NCBI GenBank assembly: GCA_934271065.1
Contig: CAKQQQ010000003.1
Span: forward strand, 171,736-235,735
Length of the DNA stretch: 64,000 nt
DNA from: an uncultured Clostridia bacterium
Lineage (GTDB): Bacteria; Bacillota; Clostridia; Christensenellales; Borkfalkiaceae
Direction of reading: 5' to 3'
Within the stretch, counting starts at the first letter, position 1. Each line of letters opens with the position of its first letter. Positions 25,438 to 32,415 of the stretch are shown in pieces. The notes below the pieces were generated by a model. It worked only from the letters and a program-made list of their open reading frames with translations. It had not been told where the DNA came from and did not search any database. Position numbers and translations under genes: made by a program.

Positions 25438-25644
25438 TCTGCACCTGTCGTAATATCTGTAATAACAGTCTTCGCAGGGCTTTTTCTTCGGTTTTTCTTT
25501 TCCGCACGGGCAACGGCAAGGTTGCCTGCAAGGTAAAACGGGTATAAATTCGCAATCGCGGGGCGGAGCGGGGTGTCCGTCGCATAGGCGGCTTGCCGCT
25601 ATCGCGCCGACGATTACGCCTAACAATAAATCGCAGTTTCTCAT
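25435..25644 (-). CDS. Small cysteine-rich peptide with N-terminal hydrophobic segment
   Basis: A 69-residue frame. Residues 5-18 (DLLLGVIVGAIAAS) are hydrophobic, and the rest is Cys- and Pro-rich with repeated pairs (CRQPCRCPCG, CEDCYYRYYDRC). I know no family. The purine-rich GGGGGCG lies 7 nt before ATG. The gene is closed by the bidirectional terminator and sits 50 bp downstream of the PHP phosphatase, from which it could be read through. Exported metal-binding or spore-related roles are possible but unsupported. Confidence 0.5.
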   Translation of the reverse strand: MRNCDLLLGVIVGAIAASRLCDGHPAPPRDCEFIPVLPCRQPCRCPCGKEKPKKKPCEDCYYRYYDRCR

Positions 25645-25694
25645 AAGTATCGCCCCCGTATATATTATGATACGCGCGCGATAAAGGTTCGCGG

Positions 25695-26408
25695 TTACTT
25701 GCGGACGAAGCCGAGAAATTCGTTCGGGTAGTAGTTGAGTACGAGTTCGTTCGGAAATTCCGTTGCTGACAAAATTTTATATACGTCGTCAAAGTCGAGA
25801 ATACGGTCTTTGCCGTGACTGTCGCTGCCGAGCGTTATATACACGCCTTTCTTTTTGCACAGCAAAAGCATTTCCGTCAAGCCTTCGAGATTACGTTTTC
25901 TGTACCCCGTTTCGCTGACGCCGGCGGCGTTGAGTTCGAGCGCGACTCCGTAAGATTTTGCAGCGTCCGTCAGCGCGTGGAAGTTGACTGAGAAAGTCGG
26001 ATCGTCGGGATGACCTATTATCTGCGCCGCGCCGCTTTTCATCGCGCCTATAAGCGCGGCGGTGTTGACTTCTTCCGTCTGCGGGCGAAAACAATCTTTA
26101 TGTAAAGAGACTATGCGGTAAGCAAGGTAACGGCAGTCTTCGCGCGTAAGGTCTACCTTTCCGTCGGAAGAGATCACGTTCAGTTCTACGCCGTATAACA
26201 TATTCACGCCGAATAATTTTTTATCCGCGTACAGGCAGGAAGTGAAGTAACTCTTTTCGCAGGAACAGGGCATCGACGGCGCGTGTTCGGTTATTCCGAG
26301 ATATTCCGCGCCGCGTTTTGCGGCTTCGCGCGCCATATCCGTAACGGTGTCGCGAGTGTGATGTCCGCTCGAAACCGAGTGGGTATGTAAGTCCATAACG
26401 CTTTTCAT
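25695..26408 (-). CDS. PHP-domain phosphatase/phosphoesterase (YcdX-like)
   Basis: A 237-residue PHP-fold metal-dependent phosphoesterase. The metal ligands lie in MDLHTHSVSSGHH, ITEHAP, GVELNV, IGHPDD and GSDSHGKDR, the order seen in YcdX-type trinuclear-zinc phosphatases. Histidinol-phosphatase activity is an alternative but no his genes are near. It is divergent from the BMC operon, and its predicted promoter lies within the region of AAAACAACA repeats. The ATG has no Shine-Dalgarno site and lies 6 nt after a TATAAT. Confidence 0.85.
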   Translation of the reverse strand: MKSVMDLHTHSVSSGHHTRDTVTDMAREAAKRGAEYLGITEHAPSMPCSCEKSYFTSCLYADKKLFGVNMLYGVELNVISSDGKVDLTREDCRYLAYRIVSLHKDCFRPQTEEVNTAALIGAMKSGAAQIIGHPDDPTFSVNFHALTDAAKSYGVALELNAAGVSETGYRKRNLEGLTEMLLLCKKKGVYITLGSDSHGKDRILDFDDVYKILSATEFPNELVLNYYPNEFLGFVRK

Positions 26409-26414
26409 ACCCGT

Positions 26415-26443
26415 ATTATAACGCTTTTCCGTTCAAAAAACAA
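26415..26443 (-). promoter_or_regulatory. Leaderless-type promoter of the PHP phosphatase gene
   Basis: On the minus strand TTGTTT (26443-26438), a 17-bp spacer, TATAAT (26420-26415), then ACGGGT and the ATG at 26408. The -35 box overlaps one AAAACAACA motif. Confidence 0.6.
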
Positions 26444-26531
26444 CAAAAATAACAGCGTTTTATAAATTTTACCGTGAAAACAACATAAAACAACATATTT
26501 TTTTGAAAATTTTTAAGTTTTTTGTTGTTTT
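26437..26531. promoter_or_regulatory. Cluster of AAAACAACA boxes, candidate operator of the BMC locus
   Basis: AAAACAACA occurs at 26437-26445, 26477-26485 and 26487-26495. The last two are spaced exactly 10 bp, one helical turn. The reverse complement TGTTGTTTT occurs at 26523-26531, next to the -35 box of the BMC promoter. Repeated AC-rich boxes of this kind fit DeoR-family operators, and a DeoR regulator gene lies at 35640. The link is inference. Confidence 0.5.
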
Positions 26532-26534
26532 GTG

Positions 26535-26563
26535 TTGACATTACGTTAAAAGTAATGTATAAT
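26535..26563 (+). promoter_or_regulatory. Main BMC operon promoter (leaderless type)
   Basis: TTGACA (26535-26540), a 17-bp spacer and TATAAT (26558-26563), both perfect consensus. Six bases (GAAGCC) separate it from the ATG at 26570, so the transcript should begin at or next to the start codon. Confidence 0.8.
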
Positions 26564-26569
26564 GAAGCC

Positions 26570-26950
26570 ATGGAAAACGACGAGAAGGTTTTTGACCGAA
26601 AAGAAAAACTGCGTATCGTACAGGAACTCGTTCCCGGTAAGCAAATAACGCTTGCGCACGTCATAGCGAATCCCGATCCGATAATGTATCGTAAACTCGG
26701 GCTTAACCCCGCGGTAGACTATTCCAAAAACGCGATAGGCATCGTCTGTATGACGCCCGCCGAAAGCGCGATAGTAACGGCGGACATAGCGATAAAGGCG
26801 AGCGGCGCGGAAATAGGCTTCGTGGACAGGTTCAGCGGCACGCTTATACTTCTCGGCACGGTGTCCGAAGTGTCCACGTCCGTAGAAGTGGTTCTCGACT
26901 ACGCGAGAGATACGCTTAAATTCACTACCTGCAATCTGACCAAAACGTAA
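26570..26950 (+). CDS. BMC-H shell protein, EutS/PduU (circularly permuted) type
   Basis: A 126-residue shell protein of the permuted BMC-H class. RIVQELVPGKQITLAHVIANP, IGIVCMTPAESAIVTADIAIK and FVDRFSGTLIL match EutS/PduU closely. These hexamers sit in the facet and carry an N-terminal beta-barrel plug. I chose ATG 26570, which leaves about ten residues before the conserved start. Upstream in-frame ATGs (26555, 26522) overlap the promoter and are not conserved in character. It is the first gene of the BMC operon. Confidence 0.92.
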   Translation: MENDEKVFDRKEKLRIVQELVPGKQITLAHVIANPDPIMYRKLGLNPAVDYSKNAIGIVCMTPAESAIVTADIAIKASGAEIGFVDRFSGTLILLGTVSEVSTSVEVVLDYARDTLKFTTCNLTKT

Positions 26951-26957
26951 TTATATA

Positions 26958-27404
26958 ATGAAAAAGAAAATTATGTTTATGGGCAGAAGCGGCGCGGGAA
27001 AAACGACGCTTACGCAAGCCCTGTACGGCGAAGATATAGAGTATCATAAAACTCAGTACGTCGATTACAGCGAGTATATAATCGATCCGCCGGGCGAATA
27101 TATCGAAGACAAGCAATTCGGTTTCGCGCTTGCGCTGTACTCTTACGAAGTGGACGTTATCGGGTTTATACTCGCGGCGAATGAACCGTTTTCGCTTTAC
27201 TCGCCCGCAACCACCGCAACCGCCACGCGTGAAGTCATAGGCATAGTGACGCAGATAAATCATCCGTACGCGAACAGAGAGTTGGCAAAAGAATGGCTTG
27301 AAATCGCCGGTTGCGGAAAAATCTTTTTCGTAGATTCCGTCACCCGCGAAGGGCTTGACGAACTGATAAATTATCTCGGCTGGAACGAGTCGGATACTAA
27401 ATAA
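26958..27404 (+). CDS. EutP/PduV-type small GTPase
   Basis: A 148-residue Ras-like NTPase of the EutP/PduV family. It has P-loop MGRSGAGKTTL, KTQYVDY as switch I, and DPPGEYIE where the family usually has DTPGEY. PduV has been tied to the outer surface and movement of Pdu compartments, and EutP has been reported to have kinase activity; the role here is open. It lies 7 bp after the shell gene and 49 bp before the aldolase. Confidence 0.9.
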   Translation: MKKKIMFMGRSGAGKTTLTQALYGEDIEYHKTQYVDYSEYIIDPPGEYIEDKQFGFALALYSYEVDVIGFILAANEPFSLYSPATTATATREVIGIVTQINHPYANRELAKEWLEIAGCGKIFFVDSVTREGLDELINYLGWNESDTK

Positions 27405-27453
27405 ACCAAAAAAGTAAAAAATATATAATCGAAAGATTATCAAGGAGATAACT

Positions 27454-28263
27454 ATGGTAAACGAATTCGAGATCAAGAAACAAATTTGCGAAATCGGCAA
27501 GAGAATTTACGGTCAGGGCATGGTAGCCGCCAACGACGGTAACATTTCCGTAAAACTTAACGACCACGAATTTCTCTGCACCCCCACGGGCGTATCGAAG
27601 GGCTTTATGACTCCCGAATACATCTGTAAAGTAGATGAGAAGGGCAACGTCATTCAGGCTAACCCCGGTTTCAAGCCGTCGTCCGAAATCAAGATGCATA
27701 TGAGAGTTTATAAAGAAAGACCTGACGTAAAGTCGGTCGTTCACGCTCACCCCATCTACGCTACGTCCTTCGCCATCGCGGGCATTCCGTTGACTCAACC
27801 GATAATGCCCGAAGCGGTAATCGCGCTCGGCTGCGTACCCATCGCCGAATACGGCACTCCTTCTACCGAAGAGATACCCGACGCGGTTTCCAAATACTTG
27901 CAGTATTTCGACGCGGTGCTTCTTGCCAACCACGGCGCGCTCACTTATTCGGATTCTCTGCTCAACGCTTACCACAAGATGGAATCCGTTGAATTTTACG
28001 CGAAACTTCTTTTCAACTCCCGCTTACTCGGCGGTCCGAAGGAACTTTCCAAAGCGCAGGTCGAAAGACTTTACGAAATCCGTCGTCAGTTCGGCTTAAA
28101 GGGTAAACACCCCGCCAACATCTGCCTTAACAACAAGAAGGGCGAATTCAGTTGCCACAACTGTGATTCCTGCTCCTGCGGCGCGGGCGCGTCCGACAAT
28201 AAAGAAGAAGCCGATCTCGTAGCGGAAATAACCAAAAAAGTTTTGGCTCAACTCGGCAAGTAA
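27454..28263 (+). CDS. Class II aldolase, fuculose/rhamnulose-1-phosphate type, with Cys cluster and C-terminal encapsulation peptide
   Basis: A 269-residue zinc-dependent class II aldolase of the FucA/AraD family, expected to split L-fuculose-1-phosphate or L-rhamnulose-1-phosphate into DHAP and L-lactaldehyde. AANDGNISVK binds phosphate, HAHP supplies zinc histidines, and LANHGALTYSDSL the third. After the catalytic domain comes a linker with C234, C237, C240 and C242 (CHNCDSCSC). A C-terminal amphipathic helix EEADLVAEITKKVLAQL follows, of the kind that directs enzymes into BMCs. AAGGAG lies upstream of the ATG. It is followed 13 bp later by the aldehyde dehydrogenase, placing lactaldehyde production inside the compartment. 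Confidence 0.9.
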   Translation: MVNEFEIKKQICEIGKRIYGQGMVAANDGNISVKLNDHEFLCTPTGVSKGFMTPEYICKVDEKGNVIQANPGFKPSSEIKMHMRVYKERPDVKSVVHAHPIYATSFAIAGIPLTQPIMPEAVIALGCVPIAEYGTPSTEEIPDAVSKYLQYFDAVLLANHGALTYSDSLLNAYHKMESVEFYAKLLFNSRLLGGPKELSKAQVERLYEIRRQFGLKGKHPANICLNNKKGEFSCHNCDSCSCGAGASDNKEEADLVAEITKKVLAQLGK

Positions 28264-28276
28264 TTCCGGAGGGGTT

Positions 28277-29662
28277 ATGAAGATTAACGAAAACGACGTA
28301 TCGGCAATCGTAAAGCAGGTCGTCGCAAAACTTAATTTGACCGAACCCACGTCTGACAAAGGCTTGTTCGAAGATATGAACGAAGCCATCGCGGCGGCAA
28401 AAGCGGCTCAGCAAATCGTAAAGAAGATGCCGCTCGACGCGCGCGAAAAGGTTATAGCGAATATCCGTAAAAAGACGATAGAAAACGCCGAAATTCTCGC
28501 GCGTATGGGCGTCGAAGAAACGGGTATGGGTAACGTCGGTCATAAGATATTAAAGCACAAACTTACCGCCGAAATGACGCCCGGTACGGAAGACATTACC
28601 ACGACCGCCTGGTCGGGCGACAAGGGGCTTACCCTTATCGAAATGGGTCCGTTCGGCGTTATCGGGGCGATCACGCCTTGTACCAACCCCAGCGAAACGA
28701 TTATCTGTAACACGATAGGAATGTTCGCAGCGGGCAACACGGTCGTATTCAACCCCCATCCTGCGGCGATAAAGACTTCGAACTACGCGGTCGATATGAT
28801 AAACAAGGCTTCCGTAGAAGCCGGCGGACCTGAAAACATCTGCTGTTCGCTGTATCGTCCGACGCTCGATTCGAGCAATATAATGATGCACCATAAGGAC
28901 ATCGCTTTGCTCGTCGCGACGGGCGGTCCGGGCGTAGTTACAGCCGTTCTTTCGTCGGGCAAGCGCGGAATAGGCGCGGGCGCGGGCAATCCGCCGGCGT
29001 TGGTAGACGAAACCGCAGACGTGAGAAAGGCGGCGGAAGATATAGTAAACGGTTGTACGTTCGACAACAACCTTCCGTGCATAGCCGAAAAAGAAATAGT
29101 CGCGGTAGACGATATATGCGACGACCTTATGAGATATATGGTCGAAGAGCAGGGTTGCTATCTTGCTTCCAAAGAAGTACAGGATAAACTTATCGCCACC
29201 GTTCTTACCCCCAAGGGGCTTAACAGAAAGTGCGTCGGCAGAAGCGCGAAAGCGTTGCTCGCAATGGTAGGCGTAGACGTTCCCGATTCGGTGCGTTGCA
29301 TTACCTTCGAAGGCGAGAAAGAGCATCCGCTTATCGCCACCGAACTTATGATGCCCATTCTCGGCGTAGTAAGGGCGAAGGATTTTGACGACGCCGTCGA
29401 AAAAGCGGTATGGCTCGAACACGGCAACAGACACAGCGCGCACATTCATTCCAAAAACGTAGACCATATCACGACTTACGCGAAGGCGATAGACACCGCG
29501 ATACTCGTTAAAAACGGTCCGTCGTACGCCGCGCTCGGTTTCGGCGGAGAAGGTTACTGCACGTTCACGATAGCCAGCCGTACGGGCGAAGGCTTGACTG
29601 CGGCGCACACGTTTACCAAGTCCCGCAGATGCGTAATGGTTGAAAGCCTGTGCATACGATAA
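28277..29662 (+). CDS. pduP: CoA-acylating aldehyde dehydrogenase (PduP/EutE type)
   Basis: A 461-residue BMC aldehyde dehydrogenase that oxidises an aldehyde with NAD+ and CoA to the acyl-CoA. The N-terminal helix INENDVSAIVKQVVAKL is an encapsulation peptide, joined by a short linker to the catalytic domain. ATGGPGVV and the catalytic cysteine C268 in FDNNLPCIAEKE are the family motifs. With the upstream aldolase the natural substrate is probably lactaldehyde, giving lactyl-CoA (inference). The start has CGGAGGGG upstream. Confidence 0.93.
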   Translation: MKINENDVSAIVKQVVAKLNLTEPTSDKGLFEDMNEAIAAAKAAQQIVKKMPLDAREKVIANIRKKTIENAEILARMGVEETGMGNVGHKILKHKLTAEMTPGTEDITTTAWSGDKGLTLIEMGPFGVIGAITPCTNPSETIICNTIGMFAAGNTVVFNPHPAAIKTSNYAVDMINKASVEAGGPENICCSLYRPTLDSSNIMMHHKDIALLVATGGPGVVTAVLSSGKRGIGAGAGNPPALVDETADVRKAAEDIVNGCTFDNNLPCIAEKEIVAVDDICDDLMRYMVEEQGCYLASKEVQDKLIATVLTPKGLNRKCVGRSAKALLAMVGVDVPDSVRCITFEGEKEHPLIATELMMPILGVVRAKDFDDAVEKAVWLEHGNRHSAHIHSKNVDHITTYAKAIDTAILVKNGPSYAALGFGGEGYCTFTIASRTGEGLTAAHTFTKSRRCVMVESLCIR

Positions 29663-29692
29663 TAAGTCGTATACGCGATATAGGAGATAAAA

Positions 29693-30892
29693 ATGGATAC
29701 TAACAACATTGAAGAGATCGTAAGAAAAATTCTCAGCGATATGGGCGGAAAGCCCGCAGCGCCCGGCGGAAGAGCGAACGCGTCTATCCCCGAAAAGGCG
29801 AGAGTCGCTATGCTCGTCGAGAAAGAAAGATTTGAACTTCAAGAATATAAAATTCCCGAACTCGGCGACGACGATATACTCGTAAGAGTCGAAGGTTGCG
29901 GAGTTTGCGGCACGGACGCTCACGAATTCAAGAAAGACCCGTTTGGTCTTATCCCCGTCGTTCTCGGTCACGAAGGTACGGGCGAAATCGTAAAAATGGG
30001 CAAGAACGTCAGTAAGGACAGCGCGGGTAAATCGTTAAATATAGGCGACAAGGTCGTTACCTGTATGATTTTCTCCGACGATCCCGAAATCACGATGTTC
30101 GACCTTAACAAACAGAACGTCGGTCAGGCTGACGTTTACGGGCTTATCAAACCCATCGGCGACGATTATTTTACCGGTTGGTTTGCCGATTATATCGTCA
30201 TCAAAGGCGGTTCTACGGTATTCAACGTAAGCGATCTCGATCTCGATTCGAGAGTTCTGATAGAGCCTTGCGCCGTTCTCGTACACGCGGTTGAAAGGGC
30301 CAAAACCACGGGCATACTCCGTTTCAATTCGAGAGTAGTCGTTCAGGGTTGCGGACCTATCGGTCTTATCTGCATAGCCGTTCTCCGCACTATGGGTATC
30401 GAGAATATCGTAGCCGTAGACGGTAACGAGAACAGACTTGCGTTCGCGAAACGTATGGGCGCGGAAAAGTCGGTCGATTTCAGAAACTTCAAGGGCGCGG
30501 AAGCGCTCGGCGAAGCGGTCAAAGCGGCGTTCGGCGGACATTACGCGGACTTCGCCTTCCAATGCACGGGCAATCCGATGGCGCACGCGAATATCTATAA
30601 GATGATAAGAAAGGGCGGCGGGCTTTGCGAACTCGGCTTCTTTATCAACGGCGGCGACGCCACGATAAACCCGCACTTCGACCTTTGCGCGAAAGAAATC
30701 ACGCTCGTCGGAAGTTGGGTTTACACCCTTCGCGACTACGCCACCACGTTCGACTTCCTTAAACGGGCGCAGGCGATAGGTTTGCCGATCAAGGAACTTA
30801 TCACTCACAGATTCCCGCTCGAAGAAATCAACGAAGCGTTAAAGACCAACCTTTCGATGCAAGGTCTTAAAATCGCGGTAATAAACAAGTAA
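29693..30892 (+). CDS. Zinc-dependent medium-chain alcohol dehydrogenase with N-terminal encapsulation peptide
   Basis: A 399-residue MDR-superfamily dehydrogenase. The N-terminal helix NNIEEIVRKILSDMGG and a Gly/Pro/Ala linker are a typical BMC targeting peptide. The catalytic zinc ligands are C72 (GCGVCGTD), H93/E94 (GHEGTGE) and the IEPC segment; the NAD site is QGCGPIGL. The four-cysteine lobe that binds structural zinc in classical alcohol dehydrogenases is absent. This replaces the iron-type PduQ of the Pdu system. It likely reduces lactaldehyde to 1,2-propanediol and regenerates NAD+ inside the shell (inference). Confidence 0.88.
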   Translation: MDTNNIEEIVRKILSDMGGKPAAPGGRANASIPEKARVAMLVEKERFELQEYKIPELGDDDILVRVEGCGVCGTDAHEFKKDPFGLIPVVLGHEGTGEIVKMGKNVSKDSAGKSLNIGDKVVTCMIFSDDPEITMFDLNKQNVGQADVYGLIKPIGDDYFTGWFADYIVIKGGSTVFNVSDLDLDSRVLIEPCAVLVHAVERAKTTGILRFNSRVVVQGCGPIGLICIAVLRTMGIENIVAVDGNENRLAFAKRMGAEKSVDFRNFKGAEALGEAVKAAFGGHYADFAFQCTGNPMAHANIYKMIRKGGGLCELGFFINGGDATINPHFDLCAKEITLVGSWVYTLRDYATTFDFLKRAQAIGLPIKELITHRFPLEEINEALKTNLSMQGLKIAVINK

Positions 30893-30910
30893 TCTATCGG
30901 AGTATAAATT

Positions 30911-31225
30911 ATGGCACAAGCCGTAGGCATACTCGAAGTATTCGGATTAACGACTGCGTTCGTCGCGGCTGACGCGGCGTGTAAAGCGGCTGACGTTACT
31001 TTGGAAAACTTCGACAAAAATAAACCGGCAAACGCGGATAAACTTCCCGTACCGTTGCTCGTCACCATCAAAATAAGGGGCGACGTGTCGGCGGTCGAAG
31101 CGGGGCTTAAAGCGGCGAGAGCGGTCGCCGAGAGTTTAACGGGCGTAGTTGCCGAACATATCATAGCAAATCCCGCAGAGGACACGGAGAAAATGCTCAA
31201 ACTCAGCGGAATGGATAAAAAATAA
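30911..31225 (+). CDS. BMC-H shell protein with an extended loop
   Basis: A 104-residue single BMC-domain protein: AVGILEVFGLTTAFVAADAACKAADVTL at the start, RGDVSAVEAGLKAA in the second half. An insertion rich in Lys/Asn/Pro (ENFDKNKPANADKLPVP, about residues 32-48) occupies the segment that carries the pore in canonical BMC-H proteins, so its pore should differ. It would form facet hexamers. It is 18 bp downstream of the alcohol dehydrogenase gene. Confidence 0.88.
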   Translation: MAQAVGILEVFGLTTAFVAADAACKAADVTLENFDKNKPANADKLPVPLLVTIKIRGDVSAVEAGLKAARAVAESLTGVVAEHIIANPAEDTEKMLKLSGMDKK

Positions 31226-31267
31226 AAATAAAAAACAAATCAAAAAACAAATCGGAGGATTTATATT

Positions 31268-31549
31268 ATGGCACTCGAAGCATTAGGAATGGTTGAAACC
31301 AGAGGTCTTACGGCTGCGATCGAAGCGGCGGATTCTATGGTTAAAGCGGCGCAGGTAACCCTTATCGGAACCGAAAAGATCGGTAGCGGACTCGTAACCG
31401 TTATGGTAAGAGGCGACGTAGGCGCGGTTAAAGCCGCCGTTGAAGCGGGCTCTGCAAACGCGGCTCGTCTCGGCGAACTCGTAGCGACGCACGTTATCCC
31501 CAGACCGCACAGCGACGTTGAGAAGATTTTGCCTTCGTTCAATAAATAA
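31268..31549 (+). CDS. Canonical BMC-H shell protein (PduA/EutM type), copy 1
   Basis: A 93-residue hexameric facet protein: MALEALGMVETRGLTAAIEA, pore loop KIGSG at residues 37-41 (the same as PduA), RGDVGAVKAAVEAG, and the ending HVIPRPHSDVEKILP. AATCGGAGG precedes the ATG. It is nearly identical to the protein encoded at 32000-32278 and is probably the major shell component. Two hairpins follow in the intercistronic gap. Confidence 0.95.
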   Translation: MALEALGMVETRGLTAAIEAADSMVKAAQVTLIGTEKIGSGLVTVMVRGDVGAVKAAVEAGSANAARLGELVATHVIPRPHSDVEKILPSFNK

Positions 31550-31561
31550 TTCGTTCGGCAA

Positions 31562-31597
31562 GGCGTTTAAGATTAAACGCCGCGCCGTTCAAGGCGC
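31562..31597 (+). promoter_or_regulatory. Tandem intercistronic hairpins after the major shell gene
   Basis: GGCGTTTAA/TTAAACGCC (31562-31581) and GCGCC/GGCGC (31582-31597) are adjacent stem-loops without a T-run. They may stabilise the 3' end of the shell mRNA segment or tune downstream expression. Confidence 0.4.
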
Positions 31598-31627
31598 AAC
31601 TCTCTAAAATATTATTTGGTGTAAACG

Positions 31628-31981
31628 ATGGGAAATTCACTCGGCTTTTTTGAAATATCCGGCGTAGTCGCCGCGGTCAACGCTCTCGACCTTATGGTCA
31701 AGGCGGCGGACGTAGAGTTCGTTACCTGGGAGAAGAAACTCGGCGGAAGACTCGTAACCGTGATTATACGCGGAGAGATTTCCGCGGTAAGGGCGGCTCT
31801 CGACGCGGCGGAGAAAAACGGTATCAAAAAACCCGTCGGCAAAGCGGCGATAGCGAATCCGCACGAAGAAGTATGGCGTATAGTAAATAAATCCCGCGAG
31901 AGATTTTTACGCTCGAAGAACCTTCGCGAAGACGCGGATAACAACGAAAAAAATAACGAAAGTTATATAAAAGAAATCTAA
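31628..31981 (+). CDS. BMC-H shell protein with charged C-terminal tail
   Basis: A 117-residue BMC-domain protein starting MGNSLGFFEISGVVAAVNALDLMVKAADV, with pore-region KKLGGRL and RGEISAVRAALDAA. After the domain (about residue 88) a strongly charged tail of about 30 residues follows (RERFLRSKNLREDADNNEKN). Such tails on BMC-H proteins can bind other components, but the function here is unknown. It sits between the two near-identical PduA-like genes. Confidence 0.88.
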   Translation: MGNSLGFFEISGVVAAVNALDLMVKAADVEFVTWEKKLGGRLVTVIIRGEISAVRAALDAAEKNGIKKPVGKAAIANPHEEVWRIVNKSRERFLRSKNLREDADNNEKNNESYIKEI

Positions 31982-31999
31982 TTTCGGAGGAAATTCAAT

Positions 32000-32278
32000 A
32001 TGGCACTCGAAGCATTAGGTATGGTTGAAACCAGAGGTCTTACGGCTGCGATCGAAGCGGCGGATTCTATGGTTAAGGCTGCTAACGTAGTTTTAATCGG
32101 AACTGAAAAGATCGGTAGCGGGCTCGTAACCGTTATGGTAAGAGGCGACGTAGGCGCGGTTAAGTCCGCCGTTGAAGCGGGTTCTGCCAACGCGGCTCGT
32201 CTCGGCGAACTCGTAGCGACTCACGTTATCCCCAGACCTCACAACGACGTCGAGAAAATATTACCCGTCTTAAAGTAA
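32000..32278 (+). CDS. Canonical BMC-H shell protein (PduA/EutM type), copy 2
   Basis: A 92-residue paralogue of the 31268-31549 product. The first 28 residues and the KIGSG pore are identical. Differences are few: Q29 to N, T31 to V, A56 to S, and the last residues PHNDVEKILPVLK. The DNA is also nearly identical over the first 80 bases, so this is a recent duplication or is kept alike by gene conversion. TCGGAGG precedes the ATG. A 13-bp stem follows at 32304-32334. Confidence 0.95.
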   Translation: MALEALGMVETRGLTAAIEAADSMVKAANVVLIGTEKIGSGLVTVMVRGDVGAVKSAVEAGSANAARLGELVATHVIPRPHNDVEKILPVLK

Positions 32279-32303
32279 TATTTCTCATAATCTACGGCAA
32301 AGA

Positions 32304-32334
32304 CGGATTGCCGCAAGCACTTTGCGGCAATCCG
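32304..32334 (+). promoter_or_regulatory. Intercistronic hairpin before pduL
   Basis: CGGATTGCCGCAA and TTGCGGCAATCCG form a perfect 13-bp stem with a 5-nt loop. There is no T-run (AAAATACC follows), so mRNA stabilisation or partial attenuation between shell and enzyme genes is more likely than full termination. Confidence 0.5.
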
Positions 32335-32415
32335 AAAATACCGTAAAACGCAAGGGTTGAACATACCCTTTATTAAATCGTGTCCGAAAAACGCGAAAAA
32401 AGAAAGGTATTTTCT

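Noticed and set aside
25695..26408. Histidinol-phosphatase (HisK/HisJ) assignment
   Set aside because: The PHP motifs also fit YcdX-like phosphatases better in length (237 residues), and no histidine biosynthesis genes are nearby.
26522..26569. Upstream starts of the EutS-like gene at 26522 or 26555
   Set aside because: These ATGs fall inside the -35/-10 promoter region, so a transcript from that promoter cannot contain them.
28550..29971. 473-residue open frame on the minus strand opposite the aldehyde dehydrogenase
   Set aside because: It is an antisense shadow of the pduP-like gene, with no family motif and no ribosome binding site.
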